DNA of 64,000 bases from Apostichopus japonicus (GCF_037975245.1 NC_092563.1:12700001-12764000); one strand, 5' to 3'; shown: positions 14,101 through 25,125, counted from the stretch's first letter. The notes: generated by a model not told the origin, from the letters alone. Made by a program: numbers and translations.

Positions 14101-16059
14101 ATTGCACTTTTTTGGGTAGAAGGATAGGATAAGGAGAAGAAAGAGGCGCGGAATGTGTGGTTTATGGTGAATAGTAATAGCACAAACAAGCGTTCACGCC
14201 TTGGGTTGCTATGAATCCAGTGCGCTGCATGTGGTGGATTCTCCAAGCTTCCACTGTGTAAGGCGGGTGATAAGCCGGTGTTACAAAAGTGTTGAATTCA
14301 TAATACTTTCTGGCTTATTTAATGCTTCGTTTCACATTGCCAAAGTAGAAACCAAAGGAAAATGACTGTGTGCGGTTGTATACAACAAGGTCTGTCGAGA
14401 GTGGGTGAAAAAAATCGTGGCACAATTTGAGTATCTTTAGGCAATAATACGTGTTGTTATCAGTAAAGTCAATAACGCAAGCTTGGTGTGTGAGAAGATA
14501 TGATTGCGCAAAATCGTATAAAGAGCCAGTTGTAAATTGGTTGTTTCCCATCAGTAATACTTTGCCAGTAGTCGTTAACGACTTGTCGCTTATTACTTTC
14601 TTTCGTGTGAAATACATTTTGCTAGCGGAGAAAAACTTTATGGAGAAGATATTGCTGAAAATTATATCACCTTTAAATTACATGATAGGTATCTTGTTTA
14701 TGAATGAACTTTCCAAAATATCTATGGGTTTAAATGTTGTCTCGGGTGCCATTTTGTAATGTGTGATGTCATAATGCCACTGTTTTATTTTTTTTTATTT
14801 TTTTTTATGATTCTAATTCTGTTTTACTTTTATCTTTATCTTTTCAATGTGAATACAAACGATAATGCCACAGAGGCCAAACCCACTAGTAGGTCATGGT
14901 AGGCTACTGAGAAGTTCAAAATTTAAGATGAAGCATTTGCAAAACTAATTACAGAACCGGTATACAGTAGATTTAGCATCGCAAAATCCGTCTGTATTAC
15001 CGAAATTTGACATTTGTCATAAATAAAGGGGAAAAGCCCAGGAAAAGTCCATTAAATATTCAAGTACATTTGGTTCTGTGATGACATTTGTTAGACTTGT
15101 TCAAGTCTATACGGGCATGTGATGACAATGGCGTTGCAGATATAAATTCGTAGCAGGGATGCCAAACTCCACTTATAAGCCGTTTGACGGATGAACTTCC
15201 GGCCATCAATCCACCTAACGTTGATCATCACCTGTTGACCGTAGTAACACAGATAATTCTTTACCAGATCATCATTTAATCTCTTTACCAAGAAACACAA
15301 ACACCTGGCAAACCTTCACGCAGAGTTTGTTTATCTATACTGTTTTCTTTGTTTGAAATAAACATCTGATTCGATCATTGTTGGATATCTTCTATAATTC
15401 ACTCCCTGAACAAGTTCATTACGAGAACGCCCAATCGATGCATTTGTTTACATGTTTACAAACAGGACCACAAACCTTTCGACCAAACAGATTATTTATC
15501 CTAAACTGAGCCCCATATAACTCAACCAACGTCTTCTCTATACAAAATACTCGATTGTTTTCTGACTGACTCAGACTGCTATATATATAAACGGATATAA
15601 TCCATTTGTTGTACCTCTATAAGAACACCTCATTAAAGTATGTTGGCTGGACCTCCGGGAACCGTTTCCTACTTCTTACACTGGATAAATCTCTTGTAAT
15701 TGAGAGTTTGATCTTCTTGTGGCTTTTGTACTTGGGCGTCGTAATCCCTCATTCTCTTTCAAAGGGAACACCACTCAAAAGGAACCGGACAATATAGACA
15801 TCCACAATACCCCCATGGTGCTTTGTCCCTCTCAGTTAACTCTGGTGGAGATGGTATTAAAAATGGATGAAAGTTGGCCGTCTCCCGTCATCCTCCCACA
15901 GAGCCCATGGTATCCAACGAGATGACGAAGAATAAGATCAAAATTATTGTGACATGTGTTGGATCCGACGTGTTACAAACGGAAACACCCGCTGTGTTGA
16001 TAGATGTGTACCATTCTCATACAAGTATGATAGACAGATACAGGGTGACTGAAGGCACA
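11121..16059. other. Intergenic or intronic DNA, no gene identified
   Basis: No confident exon. A hairpin CACCCCGT...ACGGGGTG lies at about 11214-11241. At about 11722-11810 a GC-rich piece (GGCGTAACGCC, then CCCGGAGCCCTGGGG) looks like one end of a TIR element whose partner I could not find. At 13105-13260 the words GGACTCGGATATCA and GGACTTTGATTCG recur as a decayed minisatellite. A 75-codon frame from the ATG at 15907 to 16131 (containing IIVTCVGSDVLQTETPAVLI) has coding-like composition and lies just upstream of duplicated copy B, but it matches nothing I recognise. Confidence 0.4.
13105..13260. repeat. Decayed GGACTCGGATATCA-type minisatellite
   Basis: Irregular recurrences of GGACTTTGATTCG, GGACTCG, CGGATATCA and CTCGGACTA over about 150 bases. 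Spacing is uneven, so the array is old or was never regular. No flanking target duplication seen. Confidence 0.35.
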
Positions 16060-16281
16060 ACCTTACTTCAAAGTTTTGATGTGTTAAGTTCAAGAAGAAA
16101 GAAAAGAAGAGAGATAAAATGTGTGTGCCAGTAATGTGTCTAATATAGCTATTACGGCTTTCAATGTCTATATATACATATTCAAAATATATCCCTGGAA
16201 CGCTCCTTTAAGGCTTAATTGACGATGACGTCATCTCATCACTGCTAGCAGGCCTAATGTTATTGTACTGAGGTCTTTAAA
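16060..16281 (+). promoter_or_regulatory. Upstream copy B of the duplicated segment, with a perfect CRE
   Basis: Homologous to about 10590-10800 (see copy A). It holds a full CRE palindrome, TGACGTCA, at 16226-16233, and the shared GCTCCTTTAAG at 16202-16212. The match is strongest at 16125-16265 and fades towards the following open frame. I infer a duplication old enough to have many substitutions and indels. Confidence 0.4.
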
Positions 16282-16299
16282 ATGATTTCCCAAACTTGC

Positions 16300-16467
16300 A
16301 TGTGGTATATAGATATAACCTGGACTGATATAGCAGTCTTTTCGTTTTTGAGTGAGTTTGTGCTTTCCATTTCCGTTAGCAACTCTTTTCAACCAATAAA
16401 AAAATTGAAAATAAAAATACTTTGTCGTTTGAGAGATGAAATCTGGCCTTTAAATAAATGTACGTGA
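16300..16467 (+). CDS. Possible first coding exon of a secreted protein, copy B
   Basis: The frame from the ATG at 16300 (an earlier in-frame ATG lies at 16282) contains a hydrophobic segment (IAVFSFLSEFVLSISV) followed by a basic stretch with KIKILCRLRDE. This parallels the signal peptide plus RLKILPLRTT of the 10.9-kb frame. The stop at 16467 follows a weak potential donor (AC|GTGAAA). The parallel in layout, the homologous upstream DNA and the same strand suggest a tandem duplicate, possibly a broken one. Function unknown. Confidence 0.22.
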   Translation: MWYIDITWTDIAVFSFLSEFVLSISVSNSFQPIKKLKIKILCRLRDEIWPLNKCT

Positions 16468-16736
16468 AAGACAATCTATAATACAAACTACCTTATTCTG
16501 CGGTTCAAGGCTATACATATATACATTTACAATTTCAAGTATATAGCGGCTCTTATTGACAAATTTGACAAGATATTCGATGCCAAACTCACTACTATAT
16601 TCAAAATTTTCTGCAGTTGTATATAGACTTGGCCAATTCAAGTACCTTTTTGTCAAATACATACTTAAATATCAGGGGCGGATCCAGGATTTTGAGAAAG
16701 GGGGGGCCGACATCCCGATGGTAGCACTTTAGTGAT

Positions 16737-16810
16737 CTGCGTCCTGGGGGAGGGGTCTAGGGGGAGGGGCCCCCTCCCCCTTGGAAATTTTTGGTTAATT
16801 GTGAGTGCTT
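16737..16810 (+). repeat. Divergent solo copy of the 137-bp repeat module
   Basis: The segment gtcctgggggaggggtctag, its GC hairpin (ggaggggccccctcc), and the following ttggaaattttt and cttagatgca words match the core of the tandem units at 17259-17945, with many differences. It sits directly behind the outer element's left terminus, so the tandem array probably grew from a subterminal module of the same transposon family. A shorter relic with the words tgtcctggggaggggtct occurs near 19116-19133. Confidence 0.6.
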
Positions 16811-17060
16811 AGATGCAAAATGGTGAAACATTTCGCCAAAAACTAAAAAAACCAGAAACGTTGCAGACACGCTTTTTTGTGCACATATTTGTGCTCGATA
16901 GACACATATTTAAGAACGCTCAACAGTGCATGTACAATGGATACACTATTATTGCGTCGATTCGTTTTTTCTTTTGCGCGAAAATTATGACGCCAGATTC
17001 ACCCCAAGAAAAAACATAAAACAAGATATGTTCAATGAGATAATTATGATATACTTATCA

Positions 17061-17141
17061 ATGAAATGGGGGTGTAGGCGGTTTTACACTATCTAACGCA
17101 ACGTAGTCGCCAAGAACCTGAAGTATTTTTAAGGGAGGGCC
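17061..17141 (+). repeat. Left arm of an 80-bp inverted repeat pair (partner 25284-25364)
   Basis: This stretch, including GTAGGCGGTTTTACACTATC and the following TAACGCAACGTAGTCGCC, is repeated almost base for base in reverse complement at 25284-25364. Both arms lie inside the outer hAT-like frame, on either side of the Ginger-like element. Identity falls off sharply at both edges. They are either long subterminal inverted repeats of the outer element or two opposed copies of a small repeat. Confidence 0.7.
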
Positions 17142-17212
17142 TGATAATAAGCGGAAACGGATCACCGACCGAAAATATATCGGAATTTGTGGATTATTTC
17201 TTGCTTCCTATT

Positions 17213-17232
17213 CAGGGGCGTAGCGAAGTTTT
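17213..17232 (+). mobile_element. Solo TIR-like terminus CAGGGGCGTAGC
   Basis: CAGGGGCGTAGCGAAG at 17213-17228 is a hAT-like left end of a second terminus class. The complement GCTACGCCCCTG occurs at 25809-25820, but that lies inside another delimited element and the flanks show no shared duplication, so I treat this as an unpaired end. It directly precedes the 137-bp tandem array. Confidence 0.45.
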
Positions 17233-17258
17233 TTTTGTTGGGGGGGTGTGGAGAATTT

Positions 17259-17945
17259 GATTTGCCGACGGATCTGGAAGTGGTGACTGAAATGGGGGAG
17301 GGGTCTAAGGGGAAGGGGCTGTCCCCTCCCCTTTGGAAAATTTTTAGTTTTGAAACGTCCTTAGATGCAATCTGGTGTATATTTTAAGTCAAATTTGATT
17401 TGCCGACGGATCTGGAAGTGGTGACTGAAATGGGGAGGGGTCTAAGGGGAGGGGGTTTCCCCCTCCCCTTTGGAAAATTTTTAGTTTTGAAACGTCCTTT
17501 GATGCAATCTGGTGCATATTTTAAGTCAAATTAGATTTGCCGACGGATCTGGAAGTGGTGACTGAAATGGGGGAGGGGTCTAAGGGGAAGGGGCTGTCCC
17601 CTCCCCTTTGGAAAATTTTTAGTTTTGAAACGTCCTTAGATGCAATCTGGTGTATATTTTAAGTCAAATTTGATTTGCCGACGATCTGGAAGTGGTGACT
17701 GAAATGGGGAGGGGTCTAAGGGGAGGGGGTTTCCCCCTCCCCTTTGGAAAATTTTTAGTTTTGAAACGTCCTTTGATGCAATCTGGTGCATATTTTAAGT
17801 CAAATTAGATTTGCCGACGGATCTGGAAGTGGTGACTGAAATGGGGGAGGGGTCTAAGGGGAGGGGGTGTCCCCCTCCCCTTTGGAAAATTTTTAGTTTT
17901 GAAACGTCCTTAGATGCAATCTGGTGCATATTTTAAGTCAAATTT
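17259..17945 (+). repeat. 137-bp tandem repeat, 5 copies, dimeric higher-order structure
   Basis: Units begin at 17259, 17397, 17534, 17672 and 17808 with GATTTGCCGACGGATCTGG. Units 1 and 3 match each other base for base over the parts I compared; units 2 and 4 match each other apart from one missing base. Odd and even types differ at several sites, such as gtgtat/gtgcat, ttagatgc/tttgatgc and the hairpin core. So a two-unit block was duplicated recently, giving a 275-bp higher-order repeat. Every unit carries a G/C hairpin; in unit 5 it is a perfect 12-bp stem (17856-17867 with 17871-17882) with a TGT loop. No coding frame is preserved. Confidence 0.9.
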
Positions 17946-18314
17946 GGCACCGTAGAATTTCCATCTCGATATTATTTTTATGGCAGTCGGCAGAAGAAGA
18001 ATTAATTGGGACCAATTATCGAACTGTGTTTTCTCTTTCACCGATCGTTGAAATAGTGAAACTTCGTGATGAAAATGTTCAGAAAACTTTCCGGTAATGA
18101 GAAATAACAACATTCATTGATATACAAGCGAGAAACGTTAAAAATTGTGTACAATTCGTGAGCCGTGTCCTTAAGTTTTCCACGGAGAACGAATGACATC
18201 TGCGATGACGTCATTCTAAACAGAGGATAATAACAACACGTTGTCACACGATAGCACGACTCATGGGTTACGGCCTATACGGAAGCCTTTAATTCCATTT
18301 CTTTCACTGAGTTG

Positions 18315-18318
18315 CCGG
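18315..18318. other. CCGG, left target site duplication of the Ginger-like element
   Basis: CCGG immediately precedes TGTGACAGTACA at 18319, and CCGG immediately follows the complementary terminus at 24614. Four-base duplications are the known size for Ginger transposons. CCGG is its own complement, so it also looks like part of the inverted repeat, and it is short enough that chance cannot be excluded. Confidence 0.55.
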
Positions 18319-18342
18319 TGTGACAGTACAGAGTGTCCCCCT

Positions 18343-18372
18343 GTACAAAGTGTCTCCGCGGACACTTTGTAC
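18343..18372. repeat. Subterminal palindrome, left end of the Ginger-like element
   Basis: Perfect 12-bp arms GTACAAAGTGTC (18343-18354) and GACACTTTGTAC (18361-18372) around a 6-base spacer. Further TGTCC-type words follow through about 18500. Similar words occur beside the right end, which suggests arrays of transposase binding sites. Confidence 0.7.
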
Positions 18373-20779
18373 CAGCATATTTAGTCCGGTCGGACATTAT
18401 CTGCTGAAAATTGTGTCCCACCCTCACAGCAAATATAGTCCCACCGGACGAAATGTCCTGGTACAGAATGTCCGCAAATACTTCATAGCATATTTTGTCC
18501 CGCATAAAATTTAAGCATTTCGACATTCAAAAGGCAATTGAGTTCATTATATCAATAATTAGAGCAGATGCATACGTCAGAGTTAAATGTTACAGGAAAT
18601 AAATGAGACGTTGTGCGTTGCTGCAAAACAAAAAATAGAACGGGAAAAAAGAAAAAGAAAAAGAAGCAAGTCTTCCATCTGTAGAAGATGTTAATCATGT
18701 TTTTGTTGTGATTGCTGCTATTTCATCCTCCGTATATGTTGCATGTTGTATTCGGCAACTACATTGCGTTCATAGTCATCTTTACAGAGGGAGAGATAGT
18801 ATAAACCTAACTCCCCCCCCCCAACGGAGGGCAGGTACGGGATAGGGAATGCAACAGCTACAACGAAAAATGATAATTGCAGAGGTAAAATATTACGAAC
18901 TTTAGGAGTCCAAACTTCATTGTTGCCGTATTTCCCTAACACACAGTGGGTAAGTTTTGGCAAGTATGGTAACTGTACTTCATGGGTCTACGAGAGTTGC
19001 CTAGGCAATATGAAATTTCATCCGTGCGTAAAGCTCATTATAGGACGGGAACCGAGGGTGTTTTCAAGTTACGGATAAGGGGGGGGGGAGTTGGGATGGT
19101 AAGTTATCGAATTTGTGTCCTGGGGAGGGGTCTTCTTAAGTCTGTGACCTATCTGTGATGAGTTCCAAAATATTTTTGTTTGCTAATAACAACCATGAAG
19201 TAGCTGGGCTAGATACTTCTCTGACCTTGAACATGTCAACACTGCCCCAACCCTCTCCGTATGGGCTTGACACCTATTTATTGACTTTCATTACTACTTT
19301 ATTGTTTACTTTTTTACCCTTCCTTATTTTTGTCACTCAATCGTCAAGGTTTTCTCCCTCTCAATAAGGTGGAGGGCCATTCCCCCACCCCCTGCCCCCC
19401 GTTGTGATGGCCATGCGTGAAGCAAATTTTCATTTGTATAGACAAATGGCATTCCAGGCAATTCCAGTGATAAAGGTTCGTTGTTTCTTATTATGAATGT
19501 TTCTTATTGGACAAAAGTGGTTCAAATTAGAAAAGATATATTAGAACGATACCCTCTTCAAAAGAGCTGCAAACATACAGGAAACAAAACAAAGCCAAAC
19601 AAGGGAAAGAATAAAGCAAATAGGACAGAGCAGGATGCAATATGCTAGATTTTTTGTCTCATGTGTCTCATGTGTCTCATGTTTCTCACACTTTAAATAT
19701 GTCATTCTTGTAAAGAAAAGTTTGTTAAAAGAAAGTTAATATAGTAAAAATCAAAACATGAAATTGGATGATAGTCATGCACAAACACAATATTCTGAAT
19801 CTATATCAGACTGGGCAAAGAGTGAAAAATGATTATACATGGGATCTGGGAGGTAGGAGCCTGGGGGGGGGGGCACTGTCTGTACATGCTATTTTTAAAT
19901 GGCATCCCATATCTTTTTATAGCACGTTTAACAATTAACAATCTCAATAAATAGTATTGATAACATACTAACACATCATACATCATATTTAAGTGATATG
20001 GCCGGTGTGTATCGGTTTATAGCATATCGAGTGGTGGTTGTGGAATGAGAAAATGTCCCTCTGATGTTGTGTGCCCACCCTCACTTCCTACCCCCTGCAT
20101 GGGGAAATTTAACTGGAATGATGACTCTCCCTTTGTAGCTCTGATGCAACTAAAGATAATCCATGCTTTCTAGAGCATCCTTCAAGCAGGGAGGTATTGC
20201 TTGATTAGAATGATATACTACTGTCACTCTTCTTCAAACAATATGTACTTGTAACTCTCATAATCCACATGAAGAACATCCTCTTTAGAGTTTGGTAAAG
20301 ACCTCAATAAAACCATGCAGAAGTTTCCCTATTAGAATTCCCCCCTTGAACTGCTTTCCACAAACAGTAGGATTACCTATATAATGCTTTAATGTGCAAC
20401 TTGATACGGTCAAAAATTTAATCTTGATTGTTAATTACAAATAAAATAGCTGATTCTCATATATCCAATGGGTTTTTCGTTAAGACTTACACAGAAATCC
20501 ATAACAGCAAAAGTTACAACAGGAAGAAGAATATGGTCGGTTATATGTTTTACTATGAGAACTTATATTGAACACAACTTCGAGAACCAAGAAACACGCC
20601 TTCTTATTTGTTATTTAATGAAGTAATGAGGTGATAAAGAATTTCGAGCGTCACATCCCTTCGACTACGACTGGCAGTGAAAAGTCAATGGCCTGTTTTT
20701 GCTTAAACGTATAGCAGCCGACGCAATTTTCTCTCATGATATGTTAGAGTGAAAGACAAGATTATTGTCGGTAACAAGT

Positions 20780-23700
20780 TAACTGCTAAGAAAATCGTCT
20801 AGACATGTCTTCTGTTAACCTCATACATACTCCCTCCATTGGTGGTCAGGGATGAGATATCAGTACAACCAAATCTGTGCAAAATAAAAGTTGAAAGCAA
20901 TATTATGAGTAGTGAATACCACACTGTAAGTCATATATAAAATAAATTATCATCTTGAAAAGTTATGTGTAAGCTCCACTACAAAGATAATTAACATTGA
21001 CCATGTTGGTTAAGTGTAGACTGTATAGTGTACAACTGAACTATGCTTAGGCATTGAGTTAATTGGATGATCTTTTATTGTGACACCTACATGTTTATGG
21101 GATTACTGGCTCCATTTTATTAATTGGAGATTGCATGTCATAATTTTAGCGCTATATTGTACAGTTCACTACCAAACCTGAAAAGTTTTAACCACATGAG
21201 CCAATACAACTTTGGGGCATATTAATTAAATTTAATATCAGAAATTTATCAAATTAGAGTAAGCTACTGTAGGATACAACAGAAATTTGATGCCTTTTGG
21301 TGCTCTATTGATGTATGTGTGCATGGTATGACTGTTTAATGCCGATCAAACATTAATTGTCCTGAATCAGGATCCATGGGGGGTTCAAAACACCCTCTGT
21401 ATGACCCAAATGCAAAAACAAATAATGCTAGCTTACCATTATTATAGTAAAATGTACTATTATACATCATTTTGCATCAAGAGACCTAAACATTGCCTTA
21501 TTTTGCCAAAGAAAAAGGGGTCCCTCTCCCAGGTTTCAGGAAATATCCCCCACCACACACACAAACACATTTAGCAATTTTCCACAACGGACCTAACAGA
21601 GAAATGGTACCAAAACTCAGTTGATACATTATCTCTCTTATCTTGTCGAAATTCCTGTCAAAACAGCCAAGTGGTAATAAGTTCACACTTTCTAAACAGA
21701 AAAGTTCCCTGTGGTTACAATATCAAACTGTCCAACACCTTTTTGAAAAACAACACACAATAGGTGGTGTCTAGCTGTGGAATGTGGTCTTAATTATTTA
21801 CTCATCATTTGTTTGAAAAAATAAACTGTGTCTGCTGCAGTGAAACATGTCCAGCCAAAATCACTTTTTGGGGATGTAAATCAAATGACGACAATTTTCA
21901 GGCTAATTGCTACTTAAGAACCAGAGGTGGAAACTTTGCAAGTAAATATAGGAACAAAAACTATGTACATATAAACTTGTTAATGGGGACTTAACCTGCA
22001 AAGATTTACAGTACACTTTCTCTGTTCTCACCTACCTTCGTGATCTTTCTGTATGCTTAATACCTATTTGGAAATAATTTATACTCAAACACAGCATTCT
22101 GCCATGCACTACAAGTTATTTGCATGGTACAAATAACAGATATGATGCCATTCATATTGGAACTAACTACAGAAAATTATTCACTTTTTAAGACATGCTT
22201 ACCTCATCATCACATCAGTCATGCAATAAGAAGTTGATGCTGCAGTCTTTTCAGGCACTGCCTTAGTCTCAGGCCACTTTGAATAGAAGTCAGACAGTGT
22301 TATGATGTACAGTCGCTTGGCAGCTGTCACTGATAGAGGACCAATAAGATCTACACCAACCTGTTAAGAAAGAAGACAGCATTTAGGTGCTAATTTCAAA
22401 AACAATTACAAGTTGCATGCTTTGCCTTGACTGTTGTTCTATTCTATTGCTTCATTCTGTACAGAGATCTAGATAAAAACAGTGGGATATCTGATCGAAA
22501 CAGGGTGTTGGTGGATTTAGGCCAATTATTTTTACCTTGCAAACATGAAAATGTAACTTACACCATACTGTACCATATATTTACAATCTCTTCAACCACT
22601 AAACCAGAAAAATGATACGCCACTTTTTGCAACTTACAATTATATTCCTATATTGATGGTTGCTCTGCAGTTAGGCCAGAGTGTGGCTTAAAGGTATGCT
22701 GTATAGGCCTTAAATATGCCAAATTTTCACTATGGACAAAATTCTTTAAGTATGTTTATTTCCCTGGAGGAAATTTACCTCACTGGGACATCAATATCTC
22801 GTGTCATCATTTAGAATGTCTGAGCACAATTTAAAGGGTTATTACCCCTTGGAAAGTACTTTTTGAAAACTTTTAGCAATTAAAGTGGCCAAAATTTAGG
22901 GCCAATACAGACTACCTTTAAACTTGTAAATGTTGAATTTGTCCAGAAAGAGTGACATTAACTATACTAAACCTTCACTGCATACTGCGGACATCTTGTG
23001 CAATTAAAACAGATTGAGAATTTACCTGTTTCCATAATCCAGTTACAGGAATGCTATGGAGACTTGTTCGTAGGTCTACAGGACAATGACGCTTTGACAT
23101 CCTGTTGAACATAACTTGTTACATCAACGTTGATAGTTTTCCAATAGAATCTAGACATAGTCTGTTGTCTGGTTTATCTATGCAAAGATGAACACCTTCA
23201 AAGAGATAAGAAAATTCATGATCAAGGAGATATCATGTTTTTTTGCCCACCCCCCCCCCAAAAAAAACAACAACAAACAAACACACACAAATATATGGGC
23301 TGCAGGATTGGTAGTTCTAGCTGAAGTGCCTTAAAATTGAATTACAACTCTATATCGGTGTTTGAAATGGAATATTCCCATTATTGTACATATTGCATGG
23401 CCACTATTTGGGTCTATAGATATTTAAGGAGTTTTCTTCTGCAGTGAGGTTTGGCATGTAGAGAATATGCCACACCTAAAAAAAGTACTATCAGGCCTTC
23501 AATATCTGTTCTTACCAACCAAAATTAATGAACGTGAATTTGTTATGTACAGTATTAGTGCCACTTTCCTCTAGAAGTAGGCTAGGCTATATGCTATAGT
23601 CCAATAATAGCATTTTATAGTGTCCCATGCATGCAAACCAGACTAGCTCTGTAAGCGTTAGTGATCTGTTGTTATCTTTTATGATAGGCAGGGCGATAAA

Positions 23701-24341
23701 AGGTAGAAATTTATAATAATTTTCACAAAAATTTGTTAAGACAATTGGGTAAACAAAACGAAAAGAAATAGGCCCTAACAACTTTGTTCATGCACTTACA
23801 ACTTTGCTCAAGCATACAACTGATTATAATGTTGCATAAGCAATTGCTTGACTTTTGCAAATGAGTTTTGGCAACTAACCAAACGTGGTAAAAGAATATC
23901 ATGATTTGTGCACCAATCAGTCCTAGAGGCCTGGTTATAGTTTAACTGTGGAATGGCCGTTCGCCATTTAACAACCAATACCATATTGTGTATCCTATAC
24001 TGTAAGTTACAGACATTACCTTATAGATGTCACTAGTCAGTATGAGCTGCCTCGATTTGGGCGAGTTGAGAAGCCCTAGATAGCAAAACTTTCCTTTATT
24101 TTCGGTATGCAAGAGTTCCATTTTCAGCCAGTCTGAAAGACTGACTTTGTCTCCGTAAGATCCTTCTCTGTTTTATTCTTGTAAACCCACTTGGATAGCT
24201 CTCATCTCTTAGAATATCTGCAATTTGTCTCACGTTTTCTGTTAGCTTTTCCATTTTTAGTTGTCGCACGACTTTATTGCTAAATATACGGAAGCCGAAA
24301 TACGACAGTTTGCTAATAATACGGATACTGCCAGAGTCCAT
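20780..24341 (-). pseudogene. Integrase-type transposase pseudogene, at least four exons
   Basis: Exon 1 (24341-24020) has an N-terminal basic domain (from MEKLTENVRQIADIL, ATG at 24254; the ATG at 24341 is also in frame) with an RRILRRQSQSF helix. A half zinc-binding motif, IEAAHTD, then two stops, then HL, leads to donor G|GTAATG. Exon 2 (23177-23026) continues the zinc-binding domain (SRFYWKTINVDVTSYVQQ), shifts frame, and then reads LHSIPVTGLWKQ up to donor CAG|GTAAAT. Exon 3 (22360-22203) gives the integrase core start (VGVDLIGPL...TLSDFYSKWPE), donor GAG|GTAAGC. Exon 4 (20874 to about 20780) keeps FGCTDI and EVNRR, but the region of the second catalytic Asp is scrambled. Exon 1 alone has at least four in-frame stops (TAA, TAG, TGA, TAA); exon 2 has frameshifts and lost the CxxC cysteines. 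The C-terminal exons were not found. Known relatives are Ginger transposases and domesticated integrase genes; the surrounding TIRs favour Ginger. Confidence 0.78.
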
Positions 24342-24536
24342 TACTAATTAAATTTTTGCTACTCGAACGTACATGCTAATGCGGACGTAGTGTTCAGGGG
24401 GACACAATTTACAACCAAATATGCGACCAACAAATAATGTCCCCCCTCGTTTCATCATAGCATAAACTGTCCTGGGAGACAGTCTGTACCAACTGGCCTT
24501 GTACAAAAGGTCCGGGAGACTAAATGTACTGGTAAA

Positions 24537-24581
24537 TTCAGTATAAACTGTCCCAGTGGGACTGGGACAGTTTATACTGAA
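24537..24581. repeat. 45-bp near-perfect palindrome, right subterminal region
   Basis: Two perfect 21-base arms (24537-24557 and 24561-24581) surround a GGG loop. The arm contains AAACTGTCCCAGT, and the same ACTGTCC word recurs at 24467-24473 and 24594-24599. It lies 33 bases inside the right terminus of the Ginger-like element. It is likely a paired transposase-binding site; it would also form a cruciform or RNA hairpin. Confidence 0.85.
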
Positions 24582-24614
24582 TATGGAATATTTGCGACAG
24601 TTTGTACTGCTACA

Positions 24615-24618
24615 CCGG
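24615..24618. other. CCGG, right target site duplication of the Ginger-like element
   Basis: Pairs with CCGG at 18315-18318. It directly follows the terminal ...TACTGCTACA. Confidence 0.55.
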
Positions 24619-25125
24619 CGATTCTGGCACTCGTCTAGCTGAGCCTGGCTACAGTAGCTATACTGACGGCCGTGACATGATCAGTTATTTGCCGAGAGGT
24701 TTTTAACTTGCAGGCGTCGGGTGATTGGATTGGTGAATGAGTTTATCAGATGAAGAACTGGAAAATCGAAATAACCGATAAAGAAGCTCCCGTTCTCCTT
24801 TTCTCTATTCAGCTTTCCTTCTTTCTTCCCCTTCCGCTCTCTTCACCATTTCTCCTTTTGCCGACAGACCCAAAATTTGCCGACAGCGACCAAATTATTA
24901 TATATAATATAATAAATCAAAAAATAAAACCAAAATCTCAAAGGTTTACTTGTTAACTCAAGGTTTCATACTAACGAAGAATCAGCTGACTCTCAAGGTT
25001 CACACGAAGCTCTTTTAGATGCTCTTATAGCTGCATTATGAGCCCATAAAAACTCGTGCACAGAAAATAGATGCATTTTGAGAACGAGACGCCCAGGCCG
25101 AATATAAAATATTCAAAGGCTACTA

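Larger units (their letters stand above)
18319..24614 (-). mobile_element. 6.3-kb Ginger-like DNA transposon, degraded
   Basis: The left end reads TGTGACAGTACAGAGTGTCC and the right end, on the complementary strand, TGTAGCAGTACAAACTGTCG; 15 of these 20 bases agree. CCGG flanks both ends. Subterminal DNA on both sides is packed with TGTCC/GGACA words and large palindromes (18343-18372 and 24537-24581). A minus-strand, intron-containing pseudogene for a retroviral-type integrase starts about 270 bases inside the right end. Ginger elements (Gypsy-integrase-related cut-and-paste transposons) have exactly this combination: TIRs beginning TGT, 4-bp duplications and an integrase-like transposase without gag or reverse transcriptase. 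The element is dead: the gene has several stops and frameshifts. The lower half (18530-20780) shows no recognisable exon. Confidence 0.72.

Noticed and set aside
20780-24341. Reading the integrase pseudogene as part of an endogenous retrovirus or Gypsy retrotransposon
   Set aside because: No LTR pair, primer-binding site, protease or reverse transcriptase words were seen, and the gene has introns and sits between short TIRs with CCGG flanks. A retroelement origin is not fully excluded without a search.
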